From: Botrytis cinerea B05.10
Taxonomy: Eukaryota; Ascomycota; Leotiomycetes; Helotiales; Sclerotiniaceae
Direction of reading: 5' to 3'
DNA: 64,000 bases
Assembly: GCF_000143535.2 (NCBI RefSeq)
Contig: NC_037317.1
Location: 1,550,001-1,614,000, forward strand
In this document: one piece after another, positions 34,631 through 46,000 of the stretch
Layout: each line of letters opens with the position of its first letter
Numbering within the stretch: position 1 is the stretch's first letter
Translations under genes and position numbers: made by a program
The notes under the pieces: model-generated
Database searches by the model: none
Told to the model about the DNA's origin: nothing
Seen by the model: only the letters and a program-made list of their open reading frames with translations

Positions 34631-35454
34631 GATGTCAAAGTTCAACGATTAAAGATCAGGAAATGACAGACAATGAAAGGCGCAGACTATTCATGAAAGA
34701 GCTCCACGAAGGGTTCATGTATAAAGTATTGAACTCATCCTCAGCTGTCGTTTAGAATGAGACACATACGCAAGAAATCAATAAAACCCCTTGATTTTTT
34801 TTTGGTGATTTCGGAAGGTCTCAAAAAAGGTGTTATTTTGAGCTCAAACAGGCATTTCATGCAAGGAACAAAATATGATATCGTAGGAATATCGAATGCT
34901 GCGAAACACCAGACTGGAATATGGGCATAGAGCCACAAACCCAGTATTGTGCACTTATTGTAATCCGCGTGACCGCGCCCTTTAGACATAGCTGTCAGGT
35001 ATTCACAGTGAACTTGTCACTTTAGCCATCTGATATACCTACTATGATTTGAATATGCAAAACTCCATGGGACAATGAGAGATTTGACACTGAAGCATCT
35101 ACTTTAATTGCTGAGGTAAACTTGTATTGCCCAAAATTACTTTTGGTGAGTAAAGTTGATTATGAATTTGTCTCAAGTAAGGCAGCCTCACTCCTGAGAG
35201 AAGTTGTGTGAACATAACTTTTTCCAGATTTCGATATTATTACGGGAAATTGCAACTCTAGGCTCACTGCTTCGGTCGTCGGCGGAGAGCCCCAATGTGA
35301 CCTATTACATTTGATATCAAGATCGGTTATCTTTGCCACAACTTTACTTTTTCTCCCCAAGCCTCGCACAAATTCTGAACTTTCAGCTTTCCTTACCTCT
35401 CAATATTCAACCTCCTATCTTTTCAACCCCTTTCATATTGGATGAACGATAGAT
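34631..35454. promoter_or_regulatory. Divergent promoter region
   Basis: About 820 bp between the secreted protein gene (-) and the next gene (+). No specific motif was recognised, and the short frames in it look random. Confidence 0.4.
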
Positions 35455-37515
35455 ATGCCTCGCAACCGCAAGAGAGGTGGAATCTTTGACTCCTATGGTT
35501 TACCAAATCCTATCATTGGTGTCGTGCCGACTACTGCCAAAACGACTGCTAGCACGAGTACAAGCACCAGACATTTGATCGAATATCCGACGGCACCGAA
35601 CCGGTATTCAGGACAAAATGGACATATGCTGGGACAGAGCTCGTTGATGCCAAAGCTGGCAGATGGCTTGGCATATAATCTTCCTAAGAGACCTCCATCA
35701 TTGCAACAGATTTTGGCTTTGAAAAGGGCGTGCAAATTTATGGCAAAGTACTGTGAAGAGAATTCGATCACATCATTTTCCCCAGCGGGGCGTGTTAATA
35801 GTGATGAGGTATATATCGAGAGAAAAGGAGATAGAGTTGTATTCACAGAACCCATTGCAACGTACAGAAGTAATGGTACAGGTAAAACCTTTGGAATCAT
35901 CCGTCTCAAAGGTGGAGAGGTAAAATTTAAAGCAACAAGTGGTTGGGGAAGGAGGGAGAATGACGATTCGTTACGGGACAACGAATTTTGTTCCGCTGTA
36001 AGTTTTCCAAGTTGTGTTAGGGCAACTGTCTGCCTTCTGGTTGTAAAGAGCCAGACCAAAGACAATGCCCTTGTTTATTCCATACAGGGTGGTGCTAATC
36101 TATCGATTTTACAGCAAGTACTGCAATTTTGCAATTATCTAGGCTTTAAACTTCGAAGGAATTGCTGGGACAAGACTGAAATCGGAAGATACGCAGCTTG
36201 TCACGTCGAGAAGAAGCTCATACTGATGCTCGTACTGGATTTAATCTACGACCCGGAGACCGGCGACATAGCGATGCATAGATTAAAAGAGCTTTGGGAA
36301 TTAAGACCTCCCCTTAGAGCCCAGATTCACATCGATAAAGACCCCTGTGAGGGTTGCAGAAACTTTGCTACTGTATTGAGGGACTCGACGAGCATCGAGT
36401 TCGAAATAATTACTGCAAAAACTTCCGTGGAAGCAGAGTCGGTGAAGGTGGATGGGAGAAAGCAGCTCCGGGGGAAGCATACTGCACAAAATGGGCAACC
36501 TCAAATAACGAAATACTCAATGCCCAAGATAAATGGGTCAAGGAAGACGGTAGACTACAGCATACCTGAGGTTTCTTCATCTCGGAGAAACAAATCTGGA
36601 AGGAAGCGGAAGAGATTGGACGATGACGATGACGACGACGACGATGACGATGAATCATCCATCTTCCACTCCAATGATTTGCAACCAAAGACCAAGAAGC
36701 TATACGGTCATCCTCGAACTGTCGATCAAATCAACAAATCGAAGTCTAACTTGTCTACCATCCATTTGAGGAAGCCAAACCCAGCTCACAACGCGGAGAA
36801 AGATCTTGCTAGCAACAGGCACTTGCCTTCAGCTAAGCAACGAAGCAGAAAAGTAGATATGAAGCCCATGAAATCTAGCCTGCCTTTGAGTCCCACAAGA
36901 TACGCTAAAGTGCCTCCTCCACCACGAGGTACAGCAGTGGACCACTATTCTTCGTCAGTAAAAAGTGGCAGGCTGCACGGTCATGCTGTACCTTCTGAGC
37001 GATCCCGAATGATAGCAGAGCTTCAGCAGGGAAAAGGGGGTTTCCTTTCCAAGCCTGTAGATCACAGCTTGCCAAACCGTCGCAATGTGCCATCCATATC
37101 TTCACTCGCCCGAACAGAGGTTTGCACAGCATCTGATGATTTAGATTCCGTGAGCTTGAGAAGTTCCAGAACAGCTTCACCCGAGAGATCTGCAGATGCT
37201 TTACCTACCCCAGAAATAACGCCTCTGACAAAACATGCAAGAGATTTATCCTCAAAGAGATTTAAGGCGGCGCAGCCTGTCACCCCGTCAAGAGCTACCC
37301 AGAGCTCATGTAAACAAAACCTGAGCAAAGCTGCAACTTACAGCTCATCATCAAAGCAGGTCGATTCCAGAAGAATTGACTTGACCACTCCCGAGCCATC
37401 ACCATTGTTAAAGATAAGTCAATATAAATACACACCACCTTCTAAATCTAGTAAAAATCGCTCAGAGAAGAAGACCGCTCCTATTCCATTTAGGTTGTCC
37501 CATAACCTCGATTAG
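35455..37515 (+). CDS. Unrecognised protein, structured N-half and disordered basic C-half
   Basis: A 686-codon frame from the ATG at 35455 to TAG at 37515. Residues about 80-330 look folded (LKRACKFMAKYCEENS, FGIIRLKGGEVKFKATSGWG, LQQVLQFCNYLGFKLRRN, PCEGCRNFATVLRDS). Residues about 350-686 are basic and Ser/Pro-rich, with an 11-residue Asp run near residue 390 and KRKR-type clusters that could be nuclear localisation signals. I do not recognise the family. A perfect donor (GTAAGT at 35998) and an acceptor (CATACAG ending 36087) bound a 90-nt stop-free segment that could be a retained intron; its translation looks protein-like, so I left it coding. Confidence 0.75.
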   Translation: MPRNRKRGGIFDSYGLPNPIIGVVPTTAKTTASTSTSTRHLIEYPTAPNRYSGQNGHMLGQSSLMPKLADGLAYNLPKRPPSLQQILALKRACKFMAKYCEENSITSFSPAGRVNSDEVYIERKGDRVVFTEPIATYRSNGTGKTFGIIRLKGGEVKFKATSGWGRRENDDSLRDNEFCSAVSFPSCVRATVCLLVVKSQTKDNALVYSIQGGANLSILQQVLQFCNYLGFKLRRNCWDKTEIGRYAACHVEKKLILMLVLDLIYDPETGDIAMHRLKELWELRPPLRAQIHIDKDPCEGCRNFATVLRDSTSIEFEIITAKTSVEAESVKVDGRKQLRGKHTAQNGQPQITKYSMPKINGSRKTVDYSIPEVSSSRRNKSGRKRKRLDDDDDDDDDDDESSIFHSNDLQPKTKKLYGHPRTVDQINKSKSNLSTIHLRKPNPAHNAEKDLASNRHLPSAKQRSRKVDMKPMKSSLPLSPTRYAKVPPPPRGTAVDHYSSSVKSGRLHGHAVPSERSRMIAELQQGKGGFLSKPVDHSLPNRRNVPSISSLARTEVCTASDDLDSVSLRSSRTASPERSADALPTPEITPLTKHARDLSSKRFKAAQPVTPSRATQSSCKQNLSKAATYSSSSKQVDSRRIDLTTPEPSPLLKISQYKYTPPSKSSKNRSEKKTAPIPFRLSHNLD

Positions 37516-37770
37516 ATGTTGTTGATTCAATCTTAATTCTTTGTCAAACATCAGGGTACTTATTGTATACTAGACTCTTCATATATGTATACATTTATAC
37601 AATCCTTCTAAATGCATTAGTCTAGATGAAATACGTGGTTGTCCAAGGTACTAGATATCGCTTGTTGTAGTAGATGTCAGCGTCGATTGTCTCAGCCCGT
37701 CATCTTTCCCCTAATGCAGGAACAATGATTAAATGATAAATATTTTGCAAAATGTGAGGAATCCCATGCG
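37516..37770. other. 3' flank between convergent frames
   Basis: A short intergenic stretch after the TAG at 37515. Nothing was recognised. Confidence 0.5.
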
Positions 37771-38151
37771 CTATCCACTATTTTGCTTTGCTTGTAAACT
37801 ACTGAGCCGGAAATTTGATAATTTGAGCTGATTCGTGAAGGTTGACTGGAAATCGTCGAGATGGGTAAGAAAGGACGACCTGAGACCATCCATTCTTAGT
37901 TGACCTACTTCATAGGATTTTAAATTATCGAGCTGGCTTTTTATACTCTCGGGGCGCGGCAGTTGACGCTGAGAACCAAGACCTTTCTGGCTTGCATGCA
38001 TATGTAGTGGTACTCGCATACATCCTGGACTCAAGGGGAGAAGTGATGGACTGTTACTGGCAAACACCACAACCTCCTCTTGATGACGTTCATTTGGCTC
38101 GTTCCTTTGGCTCACTGCCGCGGAGGTCTTTTCGCTTCGCTCTAGGTTAAA
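37771..38151 (-). pseudogene. Possible gene remnant or 3' exon, unrecognised
   Basis: An open frame with no usable ATG encodes a protein-like sequence: LPLSPGCMRVPLHMHASQKG, then LPRPESIKSQLDNLKSYEVG and LRSSFLTHLDDFQSTF. An AACCTAG acceptor-like site at about 38141 could open it as a terminal exon, but I found no convincing upstream exon; the adjacent frame 38174-38512 is ambiguous. Either a 5'-decayed gene or a real gene with unseen exons. Confidence 0.3.
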
Positions 38152-38565
38152 CTATTCCTAACCTTACATACACCTACTGAACGACCACGCGTATTATCGA
38201 GAGTGGAAGTTGTGATCGTCGCAATTCCAATTCAACATATTTGTAATGCAATCCGCGATGTGTACTAATACCAATACTAGCACGGAGTAGACACTCGATA
38301 GGAATGCAAATACCTAATGTGCTCATCCATAGGATTTCCCTGTATGAGACACAAATGAGATCTTTGTGTGTTGTTCGACATATTTTTCGTGCAAGCTGGA
38401 ATCTGATCAGCATACTCATACTCCGCACGATGTAAGTGCTGTGCTCGTAGAGCAAGTAGCTGGAGTCCACAGCTGAAGAGATTTGGCCAATGGAGACGGA
38501 GACTTTTAACACGAGCCCAAAAAGAGAGAATTTAATGGGGAAGGACCACCAAGCTCCATATCAAA
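38152..38565. other. Intergenic or decayed sequence
   Basis: The - strand has a 112-codon frame (38174-38512) that lacks a clear family signature and could be part of the remnant downstream. Nothing else is visible. Confidence 0.35.
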
Positions 38566-38895
38566 ATGTCAATCATCAATCAATCCATATCCATAGTACA
38601 GGGTGAGTCACGTAACAACAATCTCTAATCGCAATCGCACAAAATAGACGCAAGTCTTGAGAAAAATGTGTACACCACCAGTACAAAGCACAAACCAAAA
38701 AAACCCTTGAAAGGAGCACTGGAAAAAATAAGCAGAACCCTCCAGAGTCAGCAACGGACTGTCAGACACCGTTTCCCGAGAAGAGCCACGTTCACGTCTG
38801 TCTCATCCATCTGCCATAATCCAAATCCCCCCTCTATTGCCCGGGAGAGGAGCATCGATCACTCATTCGAGTACAGCTGCTACAGAGCAGCGTGA
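38566..38895 (+). CDS. Possible small basic protein or upstream ORF
   Basis: ATG in CAAAATGTC. Exons 38566-38602 and 38648-38895 are joined across a 45-nt GTGAGT..AAATAG intron with matching phase (94 aa). The product is basic (KHKPKKPLKGALEKISRTLQ, VRHRFPRR) and unrecognised. It ends 105 bp before the start of the hydrolase-phosphatase gene on the same strand, so it may be an upstream ORF within that gene's 5' leader. Confidence 0.25.
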
Positions 38896-39000
38896 CAACG
38901 TTATTGGCTATGAGTACTTTGACTACAACCAGAAAGTAAACCCCGATAGGACTTTGCTTTTTTGTCTGACCCCAAAGCATATTCGGGGCTTCATACAAGA

Positions 39001-41302
39001 ATGGCAGCTTTCTTGTTGTTGCTATCGCTATCGTTGTGTTCATTCTTTTCTCTCGTTCTTGCTTTACCAAGTAGCAGCGTTCCGCCGTTGTTGAACCCCT
39101 CTAGCAAACTAATCTTACCAATACAGGCTGTTGCAGCCAGTGCAAGCCGAGTTTACACCAATACAATACAGGGAAAGTTGAGCGCTCGGGATATGGTGCA
39201 AATTGCTCTTCTGTGTAGTGTATTTCCTGCCTTTTGGTATCTGCGAAATGGAAGGAAGAGCGAGGCCTACAATGACACGAAATCACTCAATGGGAGTGCA
39301 CATGGAACCATTCCTAAACAGAGTATAGATATCAATGGTGAGCTCTGTCGCAGCGCCTACTCTTTCCGTAAAACATGAATTGCTAGGCAAGCTTACTGAT
39401 TAATTGGATATGTAGATTCCGAAGTTGTCGACCCAGGACTTTTAAAGAAACATTCTGAGATAAGATCCTACACCACAAGTCGTTTCACATATCCTTCACT
39501 ACGAATTTTCTTCAGCAGACATGCCCAAGCCGATAAGCTACCTACGAAGCCTGCCCCACTACCTCTACTAGTTTTCATCCATGGTTTGGGAGGTTCAGTT
39601 GCGCAATTCAATCCTCTATTAACAAGCCTTGTGAATTTGGCATCATGTCTTTCAATCGACCTACCAGGCTGTGGTCTTTCTGCATTCGACCCAAAATTAC
39701 CTTGGGATGCTTATACTGTGGACGCTCTTGCAGAGCTTGTGGGGAAAGTCATTGAGGATTATAGGGAAAAAGATACGAAGCAGGGTGTAGTTTTGATAGG
39801 ACATAGCTTGGGTTGCTCTATAGCCGCCTTACTTGCATCTACAACCTCGCCACAATCAATTGCGCTATCAGAGAACGTCATGGGCCTTGTTGTAAGGAAT
39901 CAAATCATATGTAAGGTATATTGTTTCTTGCTAATTAGAAATTTAGGCAATATGCCCTCGGGCGGAACCCCCTAGTGAAGACGAGGTTAGTAAGTTTAAG
40001 AAGCTACTTTTGGTCCCGAATCTCATTTTTGATCTTTGGCGAAACTGGGATCGCCGAGGTGGCCCTGAGAGTGCCAGTGTGCATAGATTTGTTGGCCCTT
40101 CAGCAGATGACGAAACCAAAAGGCTTCAAGCACGATTCAACAGCCAGAGTAAAACTGCAGTATGGAGGAGAATGGCAGCCGGTACTCTGCCCGTTTATGA
40201 AAATCACATTGCAAAAGGTGGACTTGCGGGCAAAGATGTCTGGAAGGGGCTGGATATTCCTGTCTTCCTTGTTGCCGGGGCAGCTGATAACATCACAAAG
40301 CCCGGGGAGATTGAAAAGATTGCCCAATTTCTTGGAAAGTCTCACCCGGTTCAAATTGACCCCGATGACAAAAGTGAGCCTATTGTTGATGCAGCTGCGC
40401 CTGTTGATATGTCAGGGAACAACAAATCTACAAGCAATGATATCAATCCCTTGATTGAAAAGCTGCTCCTCGAAAAGAACCCTGATACCGCCGTGGAATC
40501 GCTAGAAGACCCATCAACACCGGACGATATTGAAAGAACTGAAAACATTCCTCCCCAACCTCTCAGACCGAAGAGGGTCCTAAAAACAACAATTATTCCA
40601 GCCCCCGCTTCGCATGCTTTGCTATACATGCCAACCACTGTGAGAACCCTTGCAGGTCTTATATCTGATTTTCTTTGTACCCAAGTGTCACCTCGTTTAT
40701 CCTTGGGTTGGCAGCTACAATTTCTCTCTACTTCCGGCAAATGGGATGTGAAAAATTTGGCAAAGTGGCAAGCAGTGTCACCTGTATCAGAGCCTATCGC
40801 TGGCATATTCCGAGCCATGAAAACTTTGAGAGAGGTGGATGATAGCCATTGTCCAGAGGTGTTTGTGAAAGATTGGGGTGAGCAGATCAAGGATATTGTG
40901 GATATTAGCCACGAAAGTCCGGTGTACGATCCACGAGGTCTGGAAAAGGGTGGAATACGATACCATAAATTCCCGACTGTATCTAAAATCCCACCCACAT
41001 CTGACGAGGTTGTCACCTTCATCAATTTGATTGATCGGCTAAGAGGCGAGCAGGCGGCAAGAAAGGAAAAGGAAGGGGCTGAAGGTGAAGGTGAGTGGTA
41101 TGTGGGGGTACACTGTCACTATGGTTTCAATAGAACTGGATATTTCATTGTATGTTATCTGGTGGAAAGGTGTGGGTATGGAGTTCAAGGGGCGATTGAT
41201 GAGTTCGCTAAGAGAAGACCGAAGGGCATTAAACATGCTCACTTTATGGACCAGCTGTTTGTTAGATACTGCGTGGGGTTAAAAAGAGCGCCCACACTCT
41301 AA
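39001..41302 (+). CDS. Alpha/beta-hydrolase fused to an RNA-triphosphatase-like phosphatase
   Basis: Three exons: 39001-39337, 39416-39891 and 39947-41302 (722 aa). The N-terminus has a signal-anchor (AAFLLLLSLSLCSFFSLVLAL) and a second hydrophobic stretch. The hydrolase domain has FIHGLGGSVAQFNPLL, GHSLGCS with the nucleophile Ser at residue 243, and a late VFLVAGAADNITKPGE. The C-terminal domain (about 520-722) carries VHCHYGFNRTGYF with the Cys at 661, then RRPKGIKHAHFMDQLFVRY. This CX5R loop and its surroundings closely resemble the cap triphosphatase domain of metazoan capping enzyme, a cysteine-phosphatase fold. Ascomycetes normally use unrelated metal-dependent triphosphatases for capping, so the role here is unknown; lipid or protein phosphatase activity is equally possible. 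Confidence 0.85.
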
Positions 41303-42143
41303 TGGTATAACGGTTAGTAAAGAGGCAGTGATTTTGGGTGCATCGAACCAGATGTTGTAAGACGGGAGGGAGTCTTGGATTGTATTGATAAGGCTGGGGG
41401 ATAGGGATCGCATTTCTTGCTACTGTAAATACCTAGTACTGGTATTATTCGAGGTTTCACGCAGTCAGGTGGACGGACTTTCGTTACCCCAAAGTCATTG
41501 TATGGGAGAAGTTCCCTAATTATCAAGCAGCATACCTCTTTCTCCAATTTGCACTCAAGCAGATGGCAAAGGCGGAACGACAGGAATTTTAGATATGCAA
41601 CAGAGGCACAAACTTTTGATTCCTCATATGACAAAGCCACAAGTCATACGCGTGTAGGACTATCGTTTCACGAGGATTAGGGGTCACGGACTAATCTATT
41701 GTGTGCAGTGTCATGTTACACAGCTTCTGTGGAAATAACATTACACGATTACCCCATCGTATCTCTTCAGCTGTCTGCAAGACGAGCGATATAGTGGAAT
41801 GATGAGAGTGGGGGCTGAGGGCTGGACTGAGGTTACAGTTGTGTTGCGCGAGGTTGATGGGGGATTGATGTTTGATGCGGGCGACGATGCAGTTTCCGAG
41901 AGAGCCCCGTGCCAATGGTAGATGTTACTGGAGAAGTGGATGGAAGGCTAGTTCACATGTTGAAAAGACGCTTAGCAGGCAACGTCAAATATGTGGAATG
42001 GGATATTATCTTAAGAGCTGAGGGGAATTAAAGCTGATAAAGAGGAAATATTTTTAGGTCGGTAGGAAGAGACATGTTTAGCAAGTACCTAGTACCTTTG
42101 AGAATACAATGTGCGTTTGAATTATGGATTTCGAGGAAGCACA
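41303..42143. other. Intergenic region between convergent genes
   Basis: About 840 bp of 3' flank. The first bases contain a tRNA A-box-like string (41304-41322), but no tRNA can be folded around it. Confidence 0.5.
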
Positions 42144-42700
42144 TTATTTATCAAGAGTATCCCGCCGATCCTGATCTGACTGATATCTGAGCAAAAACTG
42201 CAGCGTTATCTCAAGTCCAAATGAGGATATAAAGAATTCCACTGCATAGGTCAAAACATAGGAGCTGTTCTTGGCAAATGAATATGTGGATCCCAGATGA
42301 AAACTAATATGAAAACCAATATGTAGATTCTTCTTTTGAACTAGGGAGACGACTATATCAAACGTGTTCGTGAAGGTGCATGAATTTGACTGGCGTACAA
42401 GAGAAATTATAGACCGAACACAATAGTTCGTGGGTTGGGAGTCTTCCCCGTCTAGATCGTCGGAGAAGACTTCAATTTCCATCCTTTGAGCGGTAAGCTG
42501 CAATGAGCTCGAGGTTATCGATGAAGTTTGCAAAATCGACTGCTCTTGCAGCTCTTCCCCGTAAAGAACATATATTAGCTCGGAAGATCTACTGGCGATC
42601 CATAGATTTAGAGGATCCTCATTAATGGGAGCCAGCCGGCTGAGTTAACGGAGACCGACTATTGTCCATCTCGTCCATCTCACCTAGAAGTATTCTCCAT
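42144..42700 (-). CDS. Small unrecognised protein, two exons
   Basis: Exon 1 is only 17 nt (42700-42684, MENTS + 2 nt). A 44-nt intron (GTGAGA donor, GTTAAC branch, CTCAG acceptor) leads in phase to exon 2 (42639-42144). The 170-aa product reads MENTSSRLAPINEDPLNLW, then SSELIYVLYGEELQEQSILQ and VFSDDLDGEDSQPTNYC; the hydrophobic second half (FDIVVSLV, VLTYAVEFFISSFGLEITL) looks protein-like but may hide another intron. I do not recognise the family. It is divergent from the membrane-protein gene, with 400 bp between. Confidence 0.5.
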
Positions 42701-43099
42701 GTGATTTTAAACCACGGACGTCGGGTGAAGTTGACAATGCATAACTTTGCACAATTCACACAAATTGTCCCATGGTAGTGCCAGCCTAAGGCTCCGACCG
42801 ACGTCATCTTATTTGATTGGTCAATCATGCACTCATTCCGTTCTTTTACCATTAATCCCCTACATAATTTCGTTCATCGCATGTTGTAGATACCCGTGCT
42901 TCCAAGAACGCCTAAGCAGGAAGTTTAATATTCCATTTTCCTCTCTCTTGCAATTTTCAGTTGCTGTCGAGATCAAGCTAAGATATTCTCAAGTTCCCTC
43001 TTCATTTTCCTTAATTGATGCCAACAATGTGCATGTGAATACGAGCACACAATAAATTGACGTGTTGCGGGGAATCTGAACCTCAACCCGGTTGATAAG
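42701..43099. promoter_or_regulatory. Divergent promoter region
   Basis: About 400 bp between the small - strand gene and the membrane-protein gene. A sequence reading ATTTGATTGGTCAATCATG (42810-42828) contains an inverted CCAAT box (ATTGG) and a GATTGGTCAATC palindrome. Confidence 0.4.
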
Positions 43100-46000
43100 A
43101 TGGCCACTGAGAATGTTTCTGTGAATGGCGAGTCGCCCGCGGAGAAAAGAGATGAAGCATCCCCTGACCGCGCAACTGAGAGAGGTGAAGATGATGCGGG
43201 ACCAATCTCAGATGGAGTCTCGAAAAGAGGTACCGCGCAGACTGAAGTCAAGGGCAAGGAGAAGAAGCCGTCCAAGTTGAAGGGAATATGGGGGAAACTG
43301 GGACTCGATGCACCGACATTGATGATGATGTTCAAGTATGATTTGGATCCATTCTCAACCGAACAGATGCTGATGTACCATCTAGGGGATCTTTAGCTCC
43401 TACAATCGCTATTGGCAAGTCAATTGAAGCCCACACTACGTTCCTAACCCTAACTTCTATATAGCATTCTACGAATCCAATTCCGTTGCTCAAACGTACA
43501 CAACTTTGGGGTATCTGGTGGCCATTATTTGCGTCATTAGTCTGCCTATCATGCCAAGGGCCAAATTCTTTCAAACGATGATACTCAACCTGATTGCCGT
43601 CTGCATCGGGGCTTCAATCGGAATGTTGGGACTATGGAGCAGCATTAAAGCACGAGAACATACTTCCACGCCGGGAGTGCCACAAGCTTATAATTCCTCG
43701 CAGGCAGCTGTGTGCGCCATCTGGTTGTTTGCTAACATATGGTTTGCGAATTTGTTACGCGCCAAAAGTCCAGCCTTGAACGTTCCGGTCATTATGTATA
43801 GCATATTTTCAAACATTGCTTTCACTTATGGTCCACTTTTCTCTACTGTGGCGTCGGCCGAATCTCTCATCAAGCAGATGATAAAGTCGTTTTTGACTGC
43901 CTTTGCTATAAGCACGGCGGTTAATGTGTTTGTTATACCTGTCTCGTGTCGTTTGGTTGTTTTTAAAGGCCAAGCGGGATACATTCAATTGCTCAGGGGC
44001 GTTCTCAAGGCTCAGACAACATATTTGCAAAGCTTGGAGGAAAGTGACATGTTCGCTGATTCAGGTGCTGAGAATGGTGATAACCCTGGTGATCCATCTG
44101 ACGGATCTAACAAAAGCAGTGCAGGATCCTCCCATCCAGCACTGTCTCCGGAGGCTAAGGCCTTGAAGGGAGCAATCGATGCTTTGCGCGGGCTGCATGG
44201 AAAACTTTACGGAGATATGCCATTTGGAAAGCGGGAGGTCGCCTGGGGTAAATTGGGTGCTAAGGATATCGACAAGATATTCAACTTGTTCCGGAATATA
44301 ATGATTCCACTATTGGGAATGAGTACTATCACAGACATTTTCGTACGAATCGGCGAAAGGCGTGGATGGGTCAAGTCCACGGGCTCAAAAGATCGTTCTG
44401 AGCAATGGGAACACATGCCCTTTCAAAGTAAGACGGAAGAGAAGAGGTTATGGAATGAAGTGATGAAGACTCTCCACGAACCGTTTGCTATCGTGACTGC
44501 AGTTATGGATCAAGGATTAGAACATGCAGCACTTACTTTGGAGCTTGTTCCTCGACCGAAGAAGAAAGCCGCTGGTGATGTTGAGACTGCTGATGCACAA
44601 TCAAAGCCTGGCGATGCTGGATTTCTCGCCTATATGGAACAGGCTTTGAATGATTTTTATAAGAAGCGCGGAGCAACTTTGAAGAAGTGGGCACATGAAA
44701 AAGGTCTGTCTGCAGAACAATTCGATGCAAGTAGACCAATTCCTCCTACAGGTGCCCCTGTCAGTGGAGACGAAGCCGCGCATAGAAGAGACCAGCAGCA
44801 ATTATATCTTATTCTATTCATGGAAAATCTTGTGCGTTGTACCAACTCTGCTTCTATAATAATGCTAATCAATCTAGCTTTACACGGCCGGTCTCGCAGT
44901 AATTGATTTAGTTCGATTTGCAGATGGAAAAGTGGAAGATGGAACTATGAAGAAGAATCGTCTGATTCTACCAGGTCAACGGCGAGTAAAGAAATGGATC
45001 CTTGGCCTTGCAAATGCAGATACGAACGCGGATAGTAACACACCGGACAACCAAGAGGCAGGTGTAAACAATATCTACTTGGGCTCAGGATTCAATCCTC
45101 GGAAAGACCCTGAACATTTACCACCAAAGACTGCTTGGCAACGTTTTGGCAATGGGCTTAGAACTATCCCGAGGTTTTTAGGAAGCTCGGAATCAGCATT
45201 CGGCTTCAGAGTGGCCTGCGCAACCTTGACTTTGGGTGTTGTTGCATTCCTCAAAGACACTCATGTCTTCTTTCAGCAACAAAGATTAGTCTGGGCTTTG
45301 ATCATCATTGCAATTGGTATGTCGATAGCCCGGTCTTGAGCCCGCAGAGAAGCTAATTGAAATAGGTATGACGATGACTTCAGGCCAATCGATATTTGGA
45401 TTTCTGGCTCGTGTTGGGGGAACTGCACTAGCAATGGTCACCTCAATTGTCATCTGGTATATTGTTGATCAAAAGACTCCAGGAGTTGTCGTGATGCTTT
45501 GGTTTTTTATATTCTTGGAGATGTATCTTTTCTTGAAATTTCCTCGCCTGATACCAGCTTGGCTCGTGTTCATAGTCACTCAAGTATTGATTGTTGGATA
45601 TGAACTTCAGGTCAGGAAGATTGGAATTGTGGCATCAACTAGTAATGGGCAACCTTATTATCCGTTAGTTATTTACTCCGCTTGAATCGAGACTTTCTAA
45701 CGCGAGGATAGGATTTATGAGCTTGCTCCATACAGACTTGCATGCGTTGCAGGAGGTTCTTTTGTGGCATTCATCTGGACTTTCTTTCCTTACCCGCTCA
45801 CCGATCGTAGCTGGTTAAGAAAAGATTTGGGAGCAACCCTCTACCTCTTGGCGAACTACTACTCAACAGTTCATTCGACTATTCATACTCGAATGCACGG
45901 AAGAGAAGGCGATATGACAATGAAGACTAGTCCTGGTCGCCGCCTTGAAAAGGCTAGACATAGGATGTTTGGCAAGCTTCTCCTGCTTCTACCTTCTTTG

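Noticed and set aside
41304..41322. tRNA A-box-like string (TGGTATAACGGTTAGTA) just after a stop codon
   Set aside because: No matching B box in the right orientation and no cloverleaf can be drawn; probably chance.
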